Source of the DNA: Rhodobiaceae bacterium
Lineage (GTDB): Bacteria > Pseudomonadota > Alphaproteobacteria > RS24
Direction of reading: 5' to 3'
DNA length: 60,449 nt
NCBI GenBank assembly: GCA_018660505.1
Contig: JABJKE010000021.1
Location: 1-60,449, forward strand
The notes under the pieces are model-generated. The model did no database searches. It had not been told where the DNA came from and saw only the letters and a list, made by a program, of their open reading frames with translations. Made by a program: the position numbers and the translations under genes. This document shows, piece by piece, positions 37,925-47,911 of the stretch. Positions within the stretch are counted from its first letter, which is position 1. Every line of letters begins with the position of its first letter.

Positions 37925-38245
37925 CTAGTTTTCTCTAAACACCACACCCGAGCCACGATTGAGCGGTGTCAGAATATAGTTCAACACCGAGCGTTTTTGA
38001 CCAATAATATCGACCACCACCGTCATGCCCGGCACAATGTCGACCTCTTCATCGCTTTTCGATAATTTGGCGACTGGCACGGAAATCATCGTCTCATAAT
38101 AAGGCGGCATATTTTCTTCCTGCGTCGTATTGGGCGCAATGCGCTGCACACTGCCCTCGAGATTGCCATAGCACGACACATCATAGGCGGAGAGCGCCAC
38201 TTGCGCGACCTGGCCGGGGAAAATGCTGCCAATATCCTCAGACAT
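37925..38245 (-). pseudogene. HlyD-type membrane fusion protein, C-terminal remnant
   Basis: 107 codons matching only the end of type I secretion adaptors (HlyD/PrtE/LapC): EDIGSIFPGQVAQVALSAYDVSCYGNLEGSVQRI, then PGMTVVVDIIGQKRSVLNYILTPL. The membrane anchor and coiled-coil hairpin (about 350 residues) are missing. The open frame begins inside the last codons of a TolC-like remnant, in another frame, so the two meet at one deletion point near 38240. Not expected to work. Confidence 0.82.
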
Positions 38246-38804
38246 AATCCAGCGCTAGGCGGGCGGAGTTGCCCAGCTGCTCTTCCAAAGTGGCGCTACG
38301 CTCAATTTGAGCCGCGAAACGATCTTCGCGATGACCCGCTATAATCGAGGCATTGCGGCCCCAATCATAGATATGTTGGCGCAAGCTCAAGGTCGCGTTC
38401 AAGCCTTTGCCGTCAAATTCCCTAGAATTAGAGCCACCAAACTCATCGGCTCTCGAGGTCTGGTCAATCCATTTGGTTCCGCCCGAAAGCGAGGCGTTGA
38501 GGCGCGGATAATAATTCGACTTGCCGAGCATAATTCCCCATTTAGCGTCGCATACCCGTTGTTCGGAGCGCTGCTGACTTGGGTGGTCGCGCAATTTTTG
38601 CTGCAAGTCGACAATATGGGACGGCGTCACGTCGACTTGCGTTACTGGGGCCGCAACCGTCGGTGGTCCGTCATTCGAAGGGGCTAGAGGTGTGTCGGCT
38701 TGGCTAATTACTTCCGGCAAGGAGGGTATATCCTTCGCAGCCATGAGGCTGGGGGCGGAAAGCAGAAAACTTGCGCACAGAGCGCTGGAAACGATCAATC
38801 TCAT
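38238..38804 (-). pseudogene. TolC-family outer-membrane protein, N-terminal remnant
   Basis: 188 codons from ATG 38804 (GAGGGGG ribosome site). Signal peptide MRLIVSSALCASFLLSAPSLMA, a proline-rich linker, then the first TolC helices and strand: SNYYPRLNASLSGGTKWI and TLSLRQHIYDWGRNASIIAG, LGNSARLALDY. It stops after the first strand and helix of what should be about 420 residues. The next bases read as the end of an HlyD adaptor in another frame. The missing stretch (rest of tolC, an ABC ATPase gene, start of hlyD) suggests a deletion of several kilobases. Confidence 0.8.
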
Positions 38805-39148
38805 ACAAACCCCCTCTCTGGAACACAACCAACAGATGTCCAAATTAGGCTTGGAGGCGTTACTATTTGGTTAATGATTTGGCAGTTTTTCTGCCGGTTC
38901 CATCATTCTTCTTTTTATTCGGTTTGCCCTCTCAGGCGGGAGCAAACTAGCAAGAACCTGTCGGCATGGCTAGCGAGAAGCATAGATAGTAGATTTGGGC
39001 TTCGCGCGCTCAATACAAGCCCCCCCCCAAAGGCCAAAAGGCATCGCTTTCAACCCCGCAAAAAAAGGGCTGCTCCAAAGAACAGCCCTTTTGCTTATTT
39101 CATTGGCTCTAAATATCTCAAAGAAATATCTCAGAGCAGTCTCATAGG
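38805..39148. other. Spacer between type I secretion remnant and groEL
   Basis: 344 bases with no credible gene. It contains the groEL terminator (39062-39093), an imperfect inverted repeat at 38873-38907 (AATGAT-GGCAG / CTGCC-ATCATT, loop TTTTT) followed by a T-rich run, and a tract of nine C at 39020-39028. The inverted repeat may be a terminator left from a lost plus-strand gene. Confidence 0.55.
39062..39093 (-). terminator. groEL terminator
   Basis: Minus-strand stem AAAGGGCTG / CAGCCCTTT with a 10-base loop, followed by T residues. It lies 56 bases past the groEL stop. Confidence 0.85.
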
Positions 39149-40801
<1,653 letters not shown>

Positions 40802-40820
40802 CTATCCAACCTGGTTGGCC

Positions 40821-41108
40821 TTAGCCAATAATGCCCAGGATATCGCTTTCTTTCATGATGAGCAGTTCTTCGCCATCAATGGTTACTTCGCTGCCCGACC
40901 ATTTGCCGAACAACACACTATCTTTTGCTTTCACATCGAGCGGCGCCAATTTGCCATCGTCGCCACGGGTGCCGCTGCCAACAGCAACCACAATCCCTTG
41001 CGAAGGCTTCTCTTGAGCCGAGTCTGGAATGATAATACCACCGCTGGTCTTCGTATCTTCATCAACACGGCGAACCAATACACGGTCATGTAAAGGACGA
41101 AATTTCAT
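40821..41108 (-). CDS. groES: Co-chaperonin GroES (Hsp10)
   Basis: 95 residues, forms the heptameric lid on Gro[38 protein letters not shown] (mobile loop) and [31 protein letters not shown] are typical. Ribosome site AGAAAGAAG before the ATG. First gene of the operon; a TTGACA promoter and a CIRCE-like repeat lie 55-120 bases upstream. Confidence 0.97.
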   Translation of the reverse strand: MKFRPLHDRVLVRRVDEDTKTSGGIIIPDSAQEKPSQGIVVAVGSGTRGDDGKLAPLDVKAKDSVLFGKWSGSEVTIDGEELLIMKESDILGIIG

Positions 41109-41162
41109 CTTCTTTCTCCTAGGTTAAGGGCTCCCCATGGAGCTTCCTTGAAAAGTAAAGGG

Positions 41163-41183
41163 GCACTCACCTGTCGGGAGTTC
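41163..41183 (-). promoter_or_regulatory. Degenerate CIRCE-like repeat upstream of groES
   Basis: GCACTC, nine bases, GAGTTC: the core of the HrcA operator CIRCE (GCACTC-N9-GAGTGC) with exact spacing but two changed bases in one arm and no TTA/TAA ends. It lies between the promoter and the groES start, the usual place. Confidence 0.45.
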
Positions 41184-41198
41184 CACTACGCATAGTTC

Positions 41199-41226
41199 AG
41201 ATAGGGAGAAGCCCACAAACTGTCAA
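41199..41226 (-). promoter_or_regulatory. groES-groEL promoter
   Basis: On the minus strand CCTTGACA with -35 at 41226-41221, then 16-17 bases to CTATCT/TATCTG (about 41204-41198). TTGACA fits sigma-70; the CTTG...CCCTATCT reading also resembles alphaproteobacterial heat-shock (RpoH) promoters. Confidence 0.5.
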
Positions 41227-41302
41227 GGCTCAGAACAAAAAAAGCGATAAAAAGAGCAAGAAAAAAGTAAGAAAAAAAGCCAAGGGCAAGGCAAAGGAAG
41301 CG

Positions 41303-41337
41303 CAAAAAATAAGGGCCGACAGTTTAACCTGTCGGCC
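41303..41337 (-). terminator. Orphan intrinsic terminator
   Basis: Perfect 9-bp stem GGCCGACAG / CTGTCGGCC, six-base loop, then TTATTTTTTG on the minus strand. The SDR gene upstream already has its own terminator at 41563-41599, and the groES promoter lies downstream, so this ends some other short transcript. Confidence 0.75.
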
Positions 41338-41445
41338 ACCAATTACAGCCCGGGCGGAGAAAAACATACGGTAGGTGGGATAAACCGCACGCCTTCCCAC
41401 AGGCTATTTGAATCAGCGCACTTCTTACGTTGCACATTCTATTTC
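41338..41445 (-). ncRNA. Candidate small RNA upstream of groES
   Basis: The segment between two minus-strand terminators has no open frame worth calling but ends in a strong terminator. It can fold as AGCC-x-GTGGGA / TCCCAC ... GGCT (arms at 41405-41402, 41400-41395, 41380-41375, 41350-41347). A weak TTGCAA / TAGAAA pair lies upstream (about 41475-41449). It matches no RNA family I recognise; it is not tRNA, 4.5S or tmRNA. The 5' end is a guess. Confidence 0.35.
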
Positions 41446-41562
41446 TAGGAATAAAACGCCGCTTGCAAGAGCGCTTTTTTTAGTTATTTCAATGGTTTAA
41501 AATAAAATACATCGAGTTTATTTAAAGACTTTAAGGGCATTAAATGACATTCCACAAAACGT
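41446..41562. other. AT-rich spacer upstream of the candidate small RNA
   Basis: Non-coding, AT-rich. With 41338-41445 and the two terminators it makes up most of the 519-base gap between groES and the SDR gene. It holds only the weak TTGCAA/TAGAAA promoter candidate near its left end. Confidence 0.4.
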
Positions 41563-41599
41563 AAAAAACCTGCCGATTCCAGAGGAAACGGCAGGTTTT
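41563..41599 (-). terminator. SDR gene terminator
   Basis: Stem AAAACCTGCCG / CGGCAGGTTTT (11 pairs) with a 13-base loop, followed by further T on the minus strand. It lies 29 bases past the SDR stop. Confidence 0.85.
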
Positions 41600-41627
41600 A
41601 AAGTCAGCTCAACAGGCTTGTCGCCAA

Positions 41628-42392
41628 TTAAGCGATGGTTTGGCCGCCATCGATAACCATTTGCTGGCCAGTCATATAGGCGCCGGCTTGACTGGCGAGA
41701 AACACCGCCGCGCCCGCAATTTCGTCTGGCATGCCGATCCGACGCATCGGCGTTGTGGCGGTCGATTGCTCCAGAATATCTGGGTTGTCCCAGAGGGCTT
41801 GCGCGAAATAGGTTTTAATCAGGCCCGGCGCAATGGCGTTGGCCCGAATGTTTTTCGCACCATGTTCCACCGCAATATTGCGCGCCAGCTGGAAATCAGC
41901 CGCTTTGGAAATGCCATAAGTGCCCAACATCGGCGAGCCTTTAATGCCACCGATGGACGAAATAATGATAATCGCGCCATCTTTGCGCTCAATCATGTCT
42001 GGCAATACCATGTTGGAGAGCCAGTGATTGGATTTCACATTATTGGCCATGATTTTATCGAAAGCATCATCGGGGCAATCGAGGCTTGGGCCAAAATACG
42101 GATTTACCGCCGCATTGCAAACCAGAATATCAACTTGGCCGAAATGCGCTTTGGTCGTGTCGACCAAGTTTTGCAATTGGTCTTTGGCGCCAATGTTGCA
42201 CTCAACGGTCAGCGCTTTGCCGGGGTGTTTTTCATTGATGGAATTGGTGACCTCATCGCAGGCTGGCGCTTTGCGGCTCGATACCACAACATTGGCCCCA
42301 TGGTCGGCCATTTGGCGCGCAATCGCCTCGCCAATGCCGCGCGAGGCGCCCGTGATAATAGCGGTTTTTCCTTCAAGATTAAAAAGTGTCAT
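41628..42392 (-). CDS. Short-chain dehydrogenase/reductase (SDR)
   Basis: NAD(P)-dependent oxidoreductase, 254 residues from the ATG at 42392 (MTLFNLEGKTAIITG); AAGGAG lies 6 bases before it, ruling out the open frame that continues 62 codons upstream. Classical SDR motifs: TGASRGIGEA (cofactor), NAAVNPYFGP (NAG-type), Ser in IIISSIGGI, YGISKAA (YxxxK catalytic), and a C-terminal MTGQQMVIDGGQTIA. Related to DHRS4-like and 3-oxoacyl reductases; the substrate is not determinable. Its own terminator follows. Divergent from the HAD gene. Confidence 0.9.
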   Translation of the reverse strand: MTLFNLEGKTAIITGASRGIGEAIARQMADHGANVVVSSRKAPACDEVTNSINEKHPGKALTVECNIGAKDQLQNLVDTTKAHFGQVDILVCNAAVNPYFGPSLDCPDDAFDKIMANNVKSNHWLSNMVLPDMIERKDGAIIIISSIGGIKGSPMLGTYGISKAADFQLARNIAVEHGAKNIRANAIAPGLIKTYFAQALWDNPDILEQSTATTPMRRIGMPDEIAGAAVFLASQAGAYMTGQQMVIDGGQTIA

Positions 42393-42576
42393 CGTCTGCT
42401 CCTTTTTTGTGGGACGTTTGTTGGACGAAAAACTAACAGATATCGCCCTTGCGTCAACTTTTGAATGCACAAGCTCCACCGACGAAGGGCTTGACGCCAG
42501 CGCTGGAAACAGGCAGCTTCGCGCTGCATTGCGCCCATTCGCCCAGTGCCATTGATATCCAAAGGTTGCCTGTACC

Positions 42577-43452
42577 ATGACCCAATCTACCGCCCTCCAG
42601 CTGCCGCAAATGCTGACCGGATTTGGCCAAATTGCCGAAAATTATGACGCCGTGATTTGTGATATCTGGGGCGTGCTGCACAATGGCCGCGCCCCATTTG
42701 CGGGCGTCGATGACGCGTTGAAAAATTTTCGCGACGGCGGCGGCAAAGTTTTGCTGCTCTCCAACGCGCCGCGCCCGGGCCAAACCGCGCTCAATCGGCT
42801 CGACGAAATTGGCAATGCGCGTAGCTCCTACGACGATATTTTAACCTCTGGCGATGCCACGCGCACCCGCCTGAGCGAGCTGGGCGCACAAGGCAAAAAA
42901 TGCCACCACATAGGCCCCGCAAAAGATGCCGATTTAGTGGCCGGTCTAGCTATCGATGTGGTCGAGATAGAAGACGCCGACGTTGTTTTGTTTTCTGGCA
43001 TGTATCATGACGCCCATGAGACCCCCGATGATTACGCCGATTTTCTGGCCGATATTTTGGCCCGCAAACTGCCCTTGATTTGCCCGAACCCAGATCGGCA
43101 AGTGCAAATGGGCGATAAAATTATTTTCTGCGCCGGCGCCGTGGCCGAAGTCTATGAGGCCATGGGCGGCGAAGTAATTTGGATGGGCAAGCCCTATCCC
43201 ACCGTTTACACCCGCGCCAAAACCATGTTGAGCGAGATGACCGGCCTGAAGGCGCCGCGGCTGCTGGCCATTGGCGATGGCCCTAAAACCGATATTCCGG
43301 GCGCGCAAGAAGCCGACGTCGATGCTTTATTTATTAGCGGCGGCTTGGCTGGCGCTTCGGGTGCCAAAGTCGATACGCCCGAAGATGTGGCCCACTTGCT
43401 GCGCGACGAAAACACACAAGCGCGCTATGCCATGCGTCATTTGATCTGGTGA
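42577..43452 (+). CDS. HAD-superfamily IIA hydrolase (TIGR01459 type)
   Basis: Cytoplasmic phosphatase of the NagD-like class, 291 residues. Nucleophile motif ICDIWGVLHNG (about 27-37; first Asp catalytic), LLLSNAPRPG (motif II Ser), GKPYPTVYTRA (motif III Lys) and AIGDGPKTDIPGAQEA (motif IV). The DIWGVLH form marks the alphaproteobacterial TIGR01459 family, which recurrently precedes ribF and ileS as here. Substrate unknown. Confidence 0.9.
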   Translation: MTQSTALQLPQMLTGFGQIAENYDAVICDIWGVLHNGRAPFAGVDDALKNFRDGGGKVLLLSNAPRPGQTALNRLDEIGNARSSYDDILTSGDATRTRLSELGAQGKKCHHIGPAKDADLVAGLAIDVVEIEDADVVLFSGMYHDAHETPDDYADFLADILARKLPLICPNPDRQVQMGDKIIFCAGAVAEVYEAMGGEVIWMGKPYPTVYTRAKTMLSEMTGLKAPRLLAIGDGPKTDIPGAQEADVDALFISGGLAGASGAKVDTPEDVAHLLRDENTQARYAMRHLIW

Positions 43453-43492
43453 GCCGCTTGTCTCTTCCCCGCATTGCCTTTAGGGTTTGTCC

Positions 43493-44482
43493 ATGACCAA
43501 CGCCCCTGCCAAACCGACCGCGCTCTACCGCAGCCTCGCTGACCTCCCCCAAACCCCCACAGTGAAAAACTGTGTGCTGGCCATTGGTAATTTTGACGGC
43601 GTTCATTTGGGCCATCAACAAGTCATCGCGCAAGCGCGCGCCACCGCCGAACGATTGGGCGCACCGCTTGGCGTGATGTTATTTGACCCGCATCCGCAGC
43701 AGTTTTTTGCCCCAGACGCGCCCCCGTTTCGGCTCACCCGACTGGTGACCCGCGCCGCCTTATTGGCGCAATTGGGCGTCGATTTTACCCTCGCCTTGCC
43801 GTTCGATGCCGCAATGGCGGCTTGCGAGGCGGAAGATTTCATCACCGATATTCTATGCCAGCAGCTGGACGTGAAAGCGGTTTGTGTGGGCTATGATTTT
43901 TGCTTTGGCAAAGGCCGCAAAGGCAATTTCGCCATGTTGGAAACCTATGGCGACAAGCTGGGCTTTGAAACCCATTCGACCCATGCGGTTTTGCAGCCCG
44001 ACAGCACGGCGCCTTATTCTTCTTCAGCGATTCGCAATTTTTTACGCGACGGCGAACCCGAAAAAGCCGCCGCCCTGATGGGCCATGCTTTTGCGGTGGA
44101 GGGCGGCGTGCAACATGGCGACCAACGCGGCCGCACCATCGGTTTTGCCACGGCCAATATGGCCCTAGAAGATTATGTGCTGCCGAAATTCGGCGTCTAC
44201 ACCGTGCAGGCCGAAATTTTAGATGGCGCCTTTGCCGGACAGGTTTTGGGCGGCGTCGCTAATTTGGGTCTGCGCCCCACCGTGGGCACGGACAAGCCGC
44301 GCCTGGAAACCCATTTGTTCGATTTCGACGGCGATATTTATGACGCCAATTTGCGCGTCTCTTTATTGCGCTTTATTCGACCCGAACAAAAATTCGATGG
44401 GCTGGAAGCCCTAACCGCGCAAATTGCCAAAGATAGCGATACCGCGAAGCGCCATTTAAGCGACATGAAACAAACCCAATGA
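43493..44482 (+). CDS. ribF: Bifunctional riboflavin kinase / FAD synthetase
   Basis: Makes FMN and then FAD from riboflavin. 329 residues from ATG 43493 (TTTAGGG upstream); a TTG two codons earlier is less likely. N-terminal nucleotidyltransferase with IGNFDGVHLGHQQVI (about 25-40) and YSSSAIRNFLRDGE; C-terminal kinase domain with GRTIGFATANM and FGVYTVQAE. Expression before ileS is conserved across many bacteria. Confidence 0.96.
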   Translation: MTNAPAKPTALYRSLADLPQTPTVKNCVLAIGNFDGVHLGHQQVIAQARATAERLGAPLGVMLFDPHPQQFFAPDAPPFRLTRLVTRAALLAQLGVDFTLALPFDAAMAACEAEDFITDILCQQLDVKAVCVGYDFCFGKGRKGNFAMLETYGDKLGFETHSTHAVLQPDSTAPYSSSAIRNFLRDGEPEKAAALMGHAFAVEGGVQHGDQRGRTIGFATANMALEDYVLPKFGVYTVQAEILDGAFAGQVLGGVANLGLRPTVGTDKPRLETHLFDFDGDIYDANLRVSLLRFIRPEQKFDGLEALTAQIAKDSDTAKRHLSDMKQTQ

Positions 44483-44561
44483 ACCAGCCCATCCGCTGAC
44501 CCCAATTCGCTTGGCAGCCCCGCGCGAGATTGCTACAAAGCGGCGAGAGTGAGACTGAAAA

Positions 44562-47366
44562 ATGAGTGATACCGAAAATAATGGCCGCGATTATCGCGAC
44601 ACGCTGAATTTGCCGCAGACCGAATTTCCGATGAAAGCCGGCCTGCCAAAACGCGAACCCGATTTGCTGGCCCATTGGGACAAGATTGGCCTGCGCGATA
44701 AAATTCGCGCGCAAGGCGAAACCCGCGAGAGCTTTGTGCTGCACGATGGCCCGCCCTATGCCAATGGCGATATTCATATTGGCCACGCGCTGAATAAAAT
44801 TTTGAAAGACGTGATTGTGCGCTCGCAACAATTGATGGGCAAAAATGCCGTCTATGTGCCGGGCTGGGATTGCCACGGCCTGCCCATCGAATGGAAGATT
44901 GAAGAGCAATATCGCAATAAAGGCCTGAATAAAGACGATGTGCCAGCCAGCGAGTTTCGCGAGCAATGCCGGCAATTTGCCAAACAATGGGTCGACGTCC
45001 AATCCGAACAATTCCAGCGCCTCGGCGTGCAAGGCGATTGGGAAACCCCCTATACGACCATGGCCTTTGACGCCGAAGCGACGATTGTTAGAGAGTTTCA
45101 AAAATTCCTCATGGATGGCTCGCTATATCGCGGCTCGAAACCCGTGATGTGGTCGGTGGTCGAAAAAACCGCCCTCGCCGAAGCCGAAGTGGAATATGAA
45201 GAACATGTCTCGCCAACGATTTTCGTGAAATTTCCCGTGCAAGGCATGGACAATACCTATGCGGTCATTTGGACGACAACGCCGTGGACCATTCCGGCCA
45301 ATCGGGCCATCGCTTTCGCGCCAAGCCTGACCTATGGCCTCTATGAGGCCAATGGCGACAAGCTTATTTTATCCGATGCGCTGGCCGAGCGGGTGATGGG
45401 GGCGGCCAAAATAGAAGACTATTCGCGCGTGTCCGATATCGACCCGGCCGGTCTGATTTGCCATCACCCTTTGCACGGCCAAGGCTATGACTATGATGTG
45501 CCGATTTTGGCGGGCGATTTCGTGACCGATGAAACGGGCACCGGATTGGTGCATATTGCGCCTGGCCATGGCCAAGATGATTTTGAGCTGGGCCTGAAAC
45601 ATAATATCGAAGTGCCCTTTACCGTCGATGAAGCCGGCGTCTATTACGACCATGTGCCGCTGTTCGCTGGCCAATGCGTGCTCACCGATAAGGGCAAAGA
45701 CGGCGATGCCAATGGCGGCGTTATCGGTGCTTTGGTGGCGGCCGAGCGGCTTTTGGCCAAGGGCAAATTGCGCCATTCTTACCCGCATAGCTGGCGCTCC
45801 AAAGCGCCGCTGATTTTTCGCAATACGCCGCAATGGTTTATCTCCATGAGCGAAACCGGTTTGCGCGACAAAGCCTTGAAAGCCATTGATGAGGTTCATT
45901 GGTATCCCAAAGCCGGGCGCAATCGCATTCATGCCATGGTGGAAAACCGACCCGATTGGGTTATCTCGCGCCAGCGCGCCTGGGGCGTGCCGCTCACTAT
46001 TTTCACCGCCAAAGCCGATGGCGCCATTTTGCGCGACGCCGAGGTGAACCAACGCATCGTCGATGCGGTGACCGAAAAAGGCGCCGACGCTTGGTTTGAC
46101 ACCGACCCGCAAGTTTTTCTGGGCGACGCCTATAAGGCCGAAGATTTTGACCAAGTCAGCGATATTCTCGATGTTTGGTTCGATAGCGGCGTGACCCATG
46201 CTTTTGTTTTGGAAGCGCGCGAGGACTTGCATTGGCCAGCCGATGTTTATTTCGAAGGCTCTGACCAGCACCGTGGTTGGTTTCAATCTTCCTTGCTCGA
46301 ATCATGTGCCACACGCGGCGTCGCGCCTTATAAAAACGTCATCACGCATGGCTTTACAATGGATGAGAAGGGCAAAAAAATGTCCAAATCCATCGGCAAT
46401 GCGGTCGACCCCCTAAAGCTTATTCAGCAATCAGGGGCGGAGATTATTCGGCTGTGGACGGTGTCTTGCGATTATTCGGAAGACCAGCGCATCGGCCCGG
46501 AGATTATTAAGGCCAATACCGATGCCTATCGCAAAATGCGCAATGGCTTCCGCTTCCTGCTTGGCAATCTGGCTGATTTTGACGAGAGCGAAAAAGTCGA
46601 TGTCGCCGATATGCCTGAATTGGAACGCTATATTTTGCATCGTTTGGCCGAGCTGGATGCTTTGGTTCGCGATAATTACAATCATTTTGATTTCCGCAAA
46701 ATCTATCAAGCCTTGTTCACTTTCATGACGGTCGATTTATCCGCCTTTTATTTCGACATTCGCAAAGACACGCTTTATTGCGACACCCATGCAAGCCTCG
46801 AGCGGCGCGCGGCACGCACCGTGATGGATGCGATTTTCCATTGCCTTACCCGCTGGCTGGCACCGATTTTATGTTTCACTATGGAAGAAGTATATCAATC
46901 GCGCTTTGGCCAAAGCCAAGACAGCGTGCATTTGCAAACTTTCTACCCCGTGGGCGAAACTTGGCTGGACGCAAGCTTGGCCAGCAAATGGGAAAAAATT
47001 CGCACCCTGCGCCGGGTGGTGACGGGCGCTTTGGAAATTGAACGGCGCGAGAAACGCATCGGCTCGAGCTTGGAAGCAGCGCCGATTGTCTATGTCGGGT
47101 CGGACGATTTATTTGCCGTCACCGTGGGGCAAAATATGGCCGATATTTGCATCACCAGCCAAATTGATATTCGGGCCGAAGCGCCGCCCGCCGATGCCTT
47201 TAGCCTCGAAGATGTGGCCGATGTTGGCGTGGTGCCGCAAATGGCCGAGGGGCAAAAATGCCAGCGCTCGTGGAAAATCTCCCCCGACGTCGGCTCGGTG
47301 GAAGGCTATCCAGATTTAAGCCCGCGCGATGCCGCAGCGGTGGCCGATTATGACGCAAACGCCTAG
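44562..47366 (+). CDS. ileS: Isoleucyl-tRNA synthetase
   Basis: Class I synthetase of 934 residues. HIGH motif in PPYANGDIHIGHALNK (72-75), the CP1 editing domain with WTTTPWTIPANRAIAF, tryptophan-rich PGWDCHGLPIEW, and KMSKS near 605-609. The C-terminal zinc ribbon, usually four cysteines, here reads KCQRSWKISPDVGS and YPDLSPRDAAAV, so three of the four are lost. Overlaps lspA by 17 bases. Confidence 0.97.
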   Translation: MSDTENNGRDYRDTLNLPQTEFPMKAGLPKREPDLLAHWDKIGLRDKIRAQGETRESFVLHDGPPYANGDIHIGHALNKILKDVIVRSQQLMGKNAVYVPGWDCHGLPIEWKIEEQYRNKGLNKDDVPASEFREQCRQFAKQWVDVQSEQFQRLGVQGDWETPYTTMAFDAEATIVREFQKFLMDGSLYRGSKPVMWSVVEKTALAEAEVEYEEHVSPTIFVKFPVQGMDNTYAVIWTTTPWTIPANRAIAFAPSLTYGLYEANGDKLILSDALAERVMGAAKIEDYSRVSDIDPAGLICHHPLHGQGYDYDVPILAGDFVTDETGTGLVHIAPGHGQDDFELGLKHNIEVPFTVDEAGVYYDHVPLFAGQCVLTDKGKDGDANGGVIGALVAAERLLAKGKLRHSYPHSWRSKAPLIFRNTPQWFISMSETGLRDKALKAIDEVHWYPKAGRNRIHAMVENRPDWVISRQRAWGVPLTIFTAKADGAILRDAEVNQRIVDAVTEKGADAWFDTDPQVFLGDAYKAEDFDQVSDILDVWFDSGVTHAFVLEAREDLHWPADVYFEGSDQHRGWFQSSLLESCATRGVAPYKNVITHGFTMDEKGKKMSKSIGNAVDPLKLIQQSGAEIIRLWTVSCDYSEDQRIGPEIIKANTDAYRKMRNGFRFLLGNLADFDESEKVDVADMPELERYILHRLAELDALVRDNYNHFDFRKIYQALFTFMTVDLSAFYFDIRKDTLYCDTHASLERRAARTVMDAIFHCLTRWLAPILCFTMEEVYQSRFGQSQDSVHLQTFYPVGETWLDASLASKWEKIRTLRRVVTGALEIERREKRIGSSLEAAPIVYVGSDDLFAVTVGQNMADICITSQIDIRAEAPPADAFSLEDVADVGVVPQMAEGQKCQRSWKISPDVGSVEGYPDLSPRDAAAVADYDANA

Positions 47367-47844
47367 ACCCTTTGGCGTCGCTCAAGGCCTGAGCTGGGCC
47401 GCCATTTGGGCCGCGCTCGACCAGACCAGCAAATGGGCGATTGTGCATGGCTTTGGCTTTGCCGAGCGCGAGCCCTATGCGGTTTTGCCGTTTCTGGACT
47501 TCACTTTTATTTGGAACCCCGGCATGAGCTACGGCCTTTTGGACGGCAGCGGCGATGCGGGGCGTTGGCTGTTGAGCTTGCTGGCGGTTTTGGCCATCGG
47601 CTATTTTATTTGGATGTTGAAAGCTGGCGAAACCATACGTGTAGGGCTGGCTTACGCGCTTCTGGCCGGCGGCGCTTTGGGCAATTTGGTTGACCGCCTT
47701 TGGTATGGCGCCGTGGTCGATTTCGTCTCGCTGCATTGGAACGGATTTTATTGGTATGTGTTTAATCTCGCCGACGTATGGATTAGCTTGGGCGTGGCTG
47801 TGCTGATTTATGACTTAATTTGGCCACAAAAAGCGGCAGACTAG
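47350..47844 (+). CDS. lspA: Lipoprotein signal peptidase (signal peptidase II)
   Basis: Inner-membrane aspartyl protease that cleaves prolipoproteins after diacylglyceryl transfer. 164 residues from ATG 47350 (47329 is an alternative). Four membrane segments; motifs FIWNPGMSYGLL, GNLVDRLWYGAVVDFV (catalytic Asp near 114) and FNLADVWISLGV (second catalytic Asp near 140). It starts inside ileS. Substrates nearby: the DUF3035 lipoprotein and the first M16 peptidase. Confidence 0.95.
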   Translation: MTQTPRPFGVAQGLSWAAIWAALDQTSKWAIVHGFGFAEREPYAVLPFLDFTFIWNPGMSYGLLDGSGDAGRWLLSLLAVLAIGYFIWMLKAGETIRVGLAYALLAGGALGNLVDRLWYGAVVDFVSLHWNGFYWYVFNLADVWISLGVAVLIYDLIWPQKAAD

Positions 47845-47880
47845 TTTGCGCCCATAGTAATTTCGGCTATAGATATGCCT

Positions 47881-47900
47881 CCCTCTTTCGAGGGCCTTTT
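47881..47900 (+). terminator. Weak hairpin before the DUF3035 gene
   Basis: CCCTC-TTTC-GAGGG followed by CCTTTT, 36 bases after lspA and just before the AGGAG of the next gene. It may end or attenuate the ileS-lspA transcript; the stem is only 5 pairs. Confidence 0.35.
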
Positions 47901-47911
47901 AGGAGAACTTT

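Noticed and set aside
37925-38804. A functional small adaptor plus a small outer-membrane protein
   Set aside because: Each lacks most of its fold, and their overlap point falls mid-domain in both, which fits a deletion.
38873-38907. Inverted repeat considered as an insertion-sequence end or attachment site
   Set aside because: No second copy, transposase or integrase nearby; fits a terminator-like hairpin better.
41338-41562. Known RNA families (6S, 4.5S/SRP, tmRNA, RNase P, riboswitches)
   Set aside because: No conserved signature sequence of any of these could be matched by eye, so it is left as an unnamed candidate.
41640-42464. 274-codon open frame opposite the SDR gene
   Set aside because: The SDR frame has the full set of motifs and a ribosome site; this one has neither.
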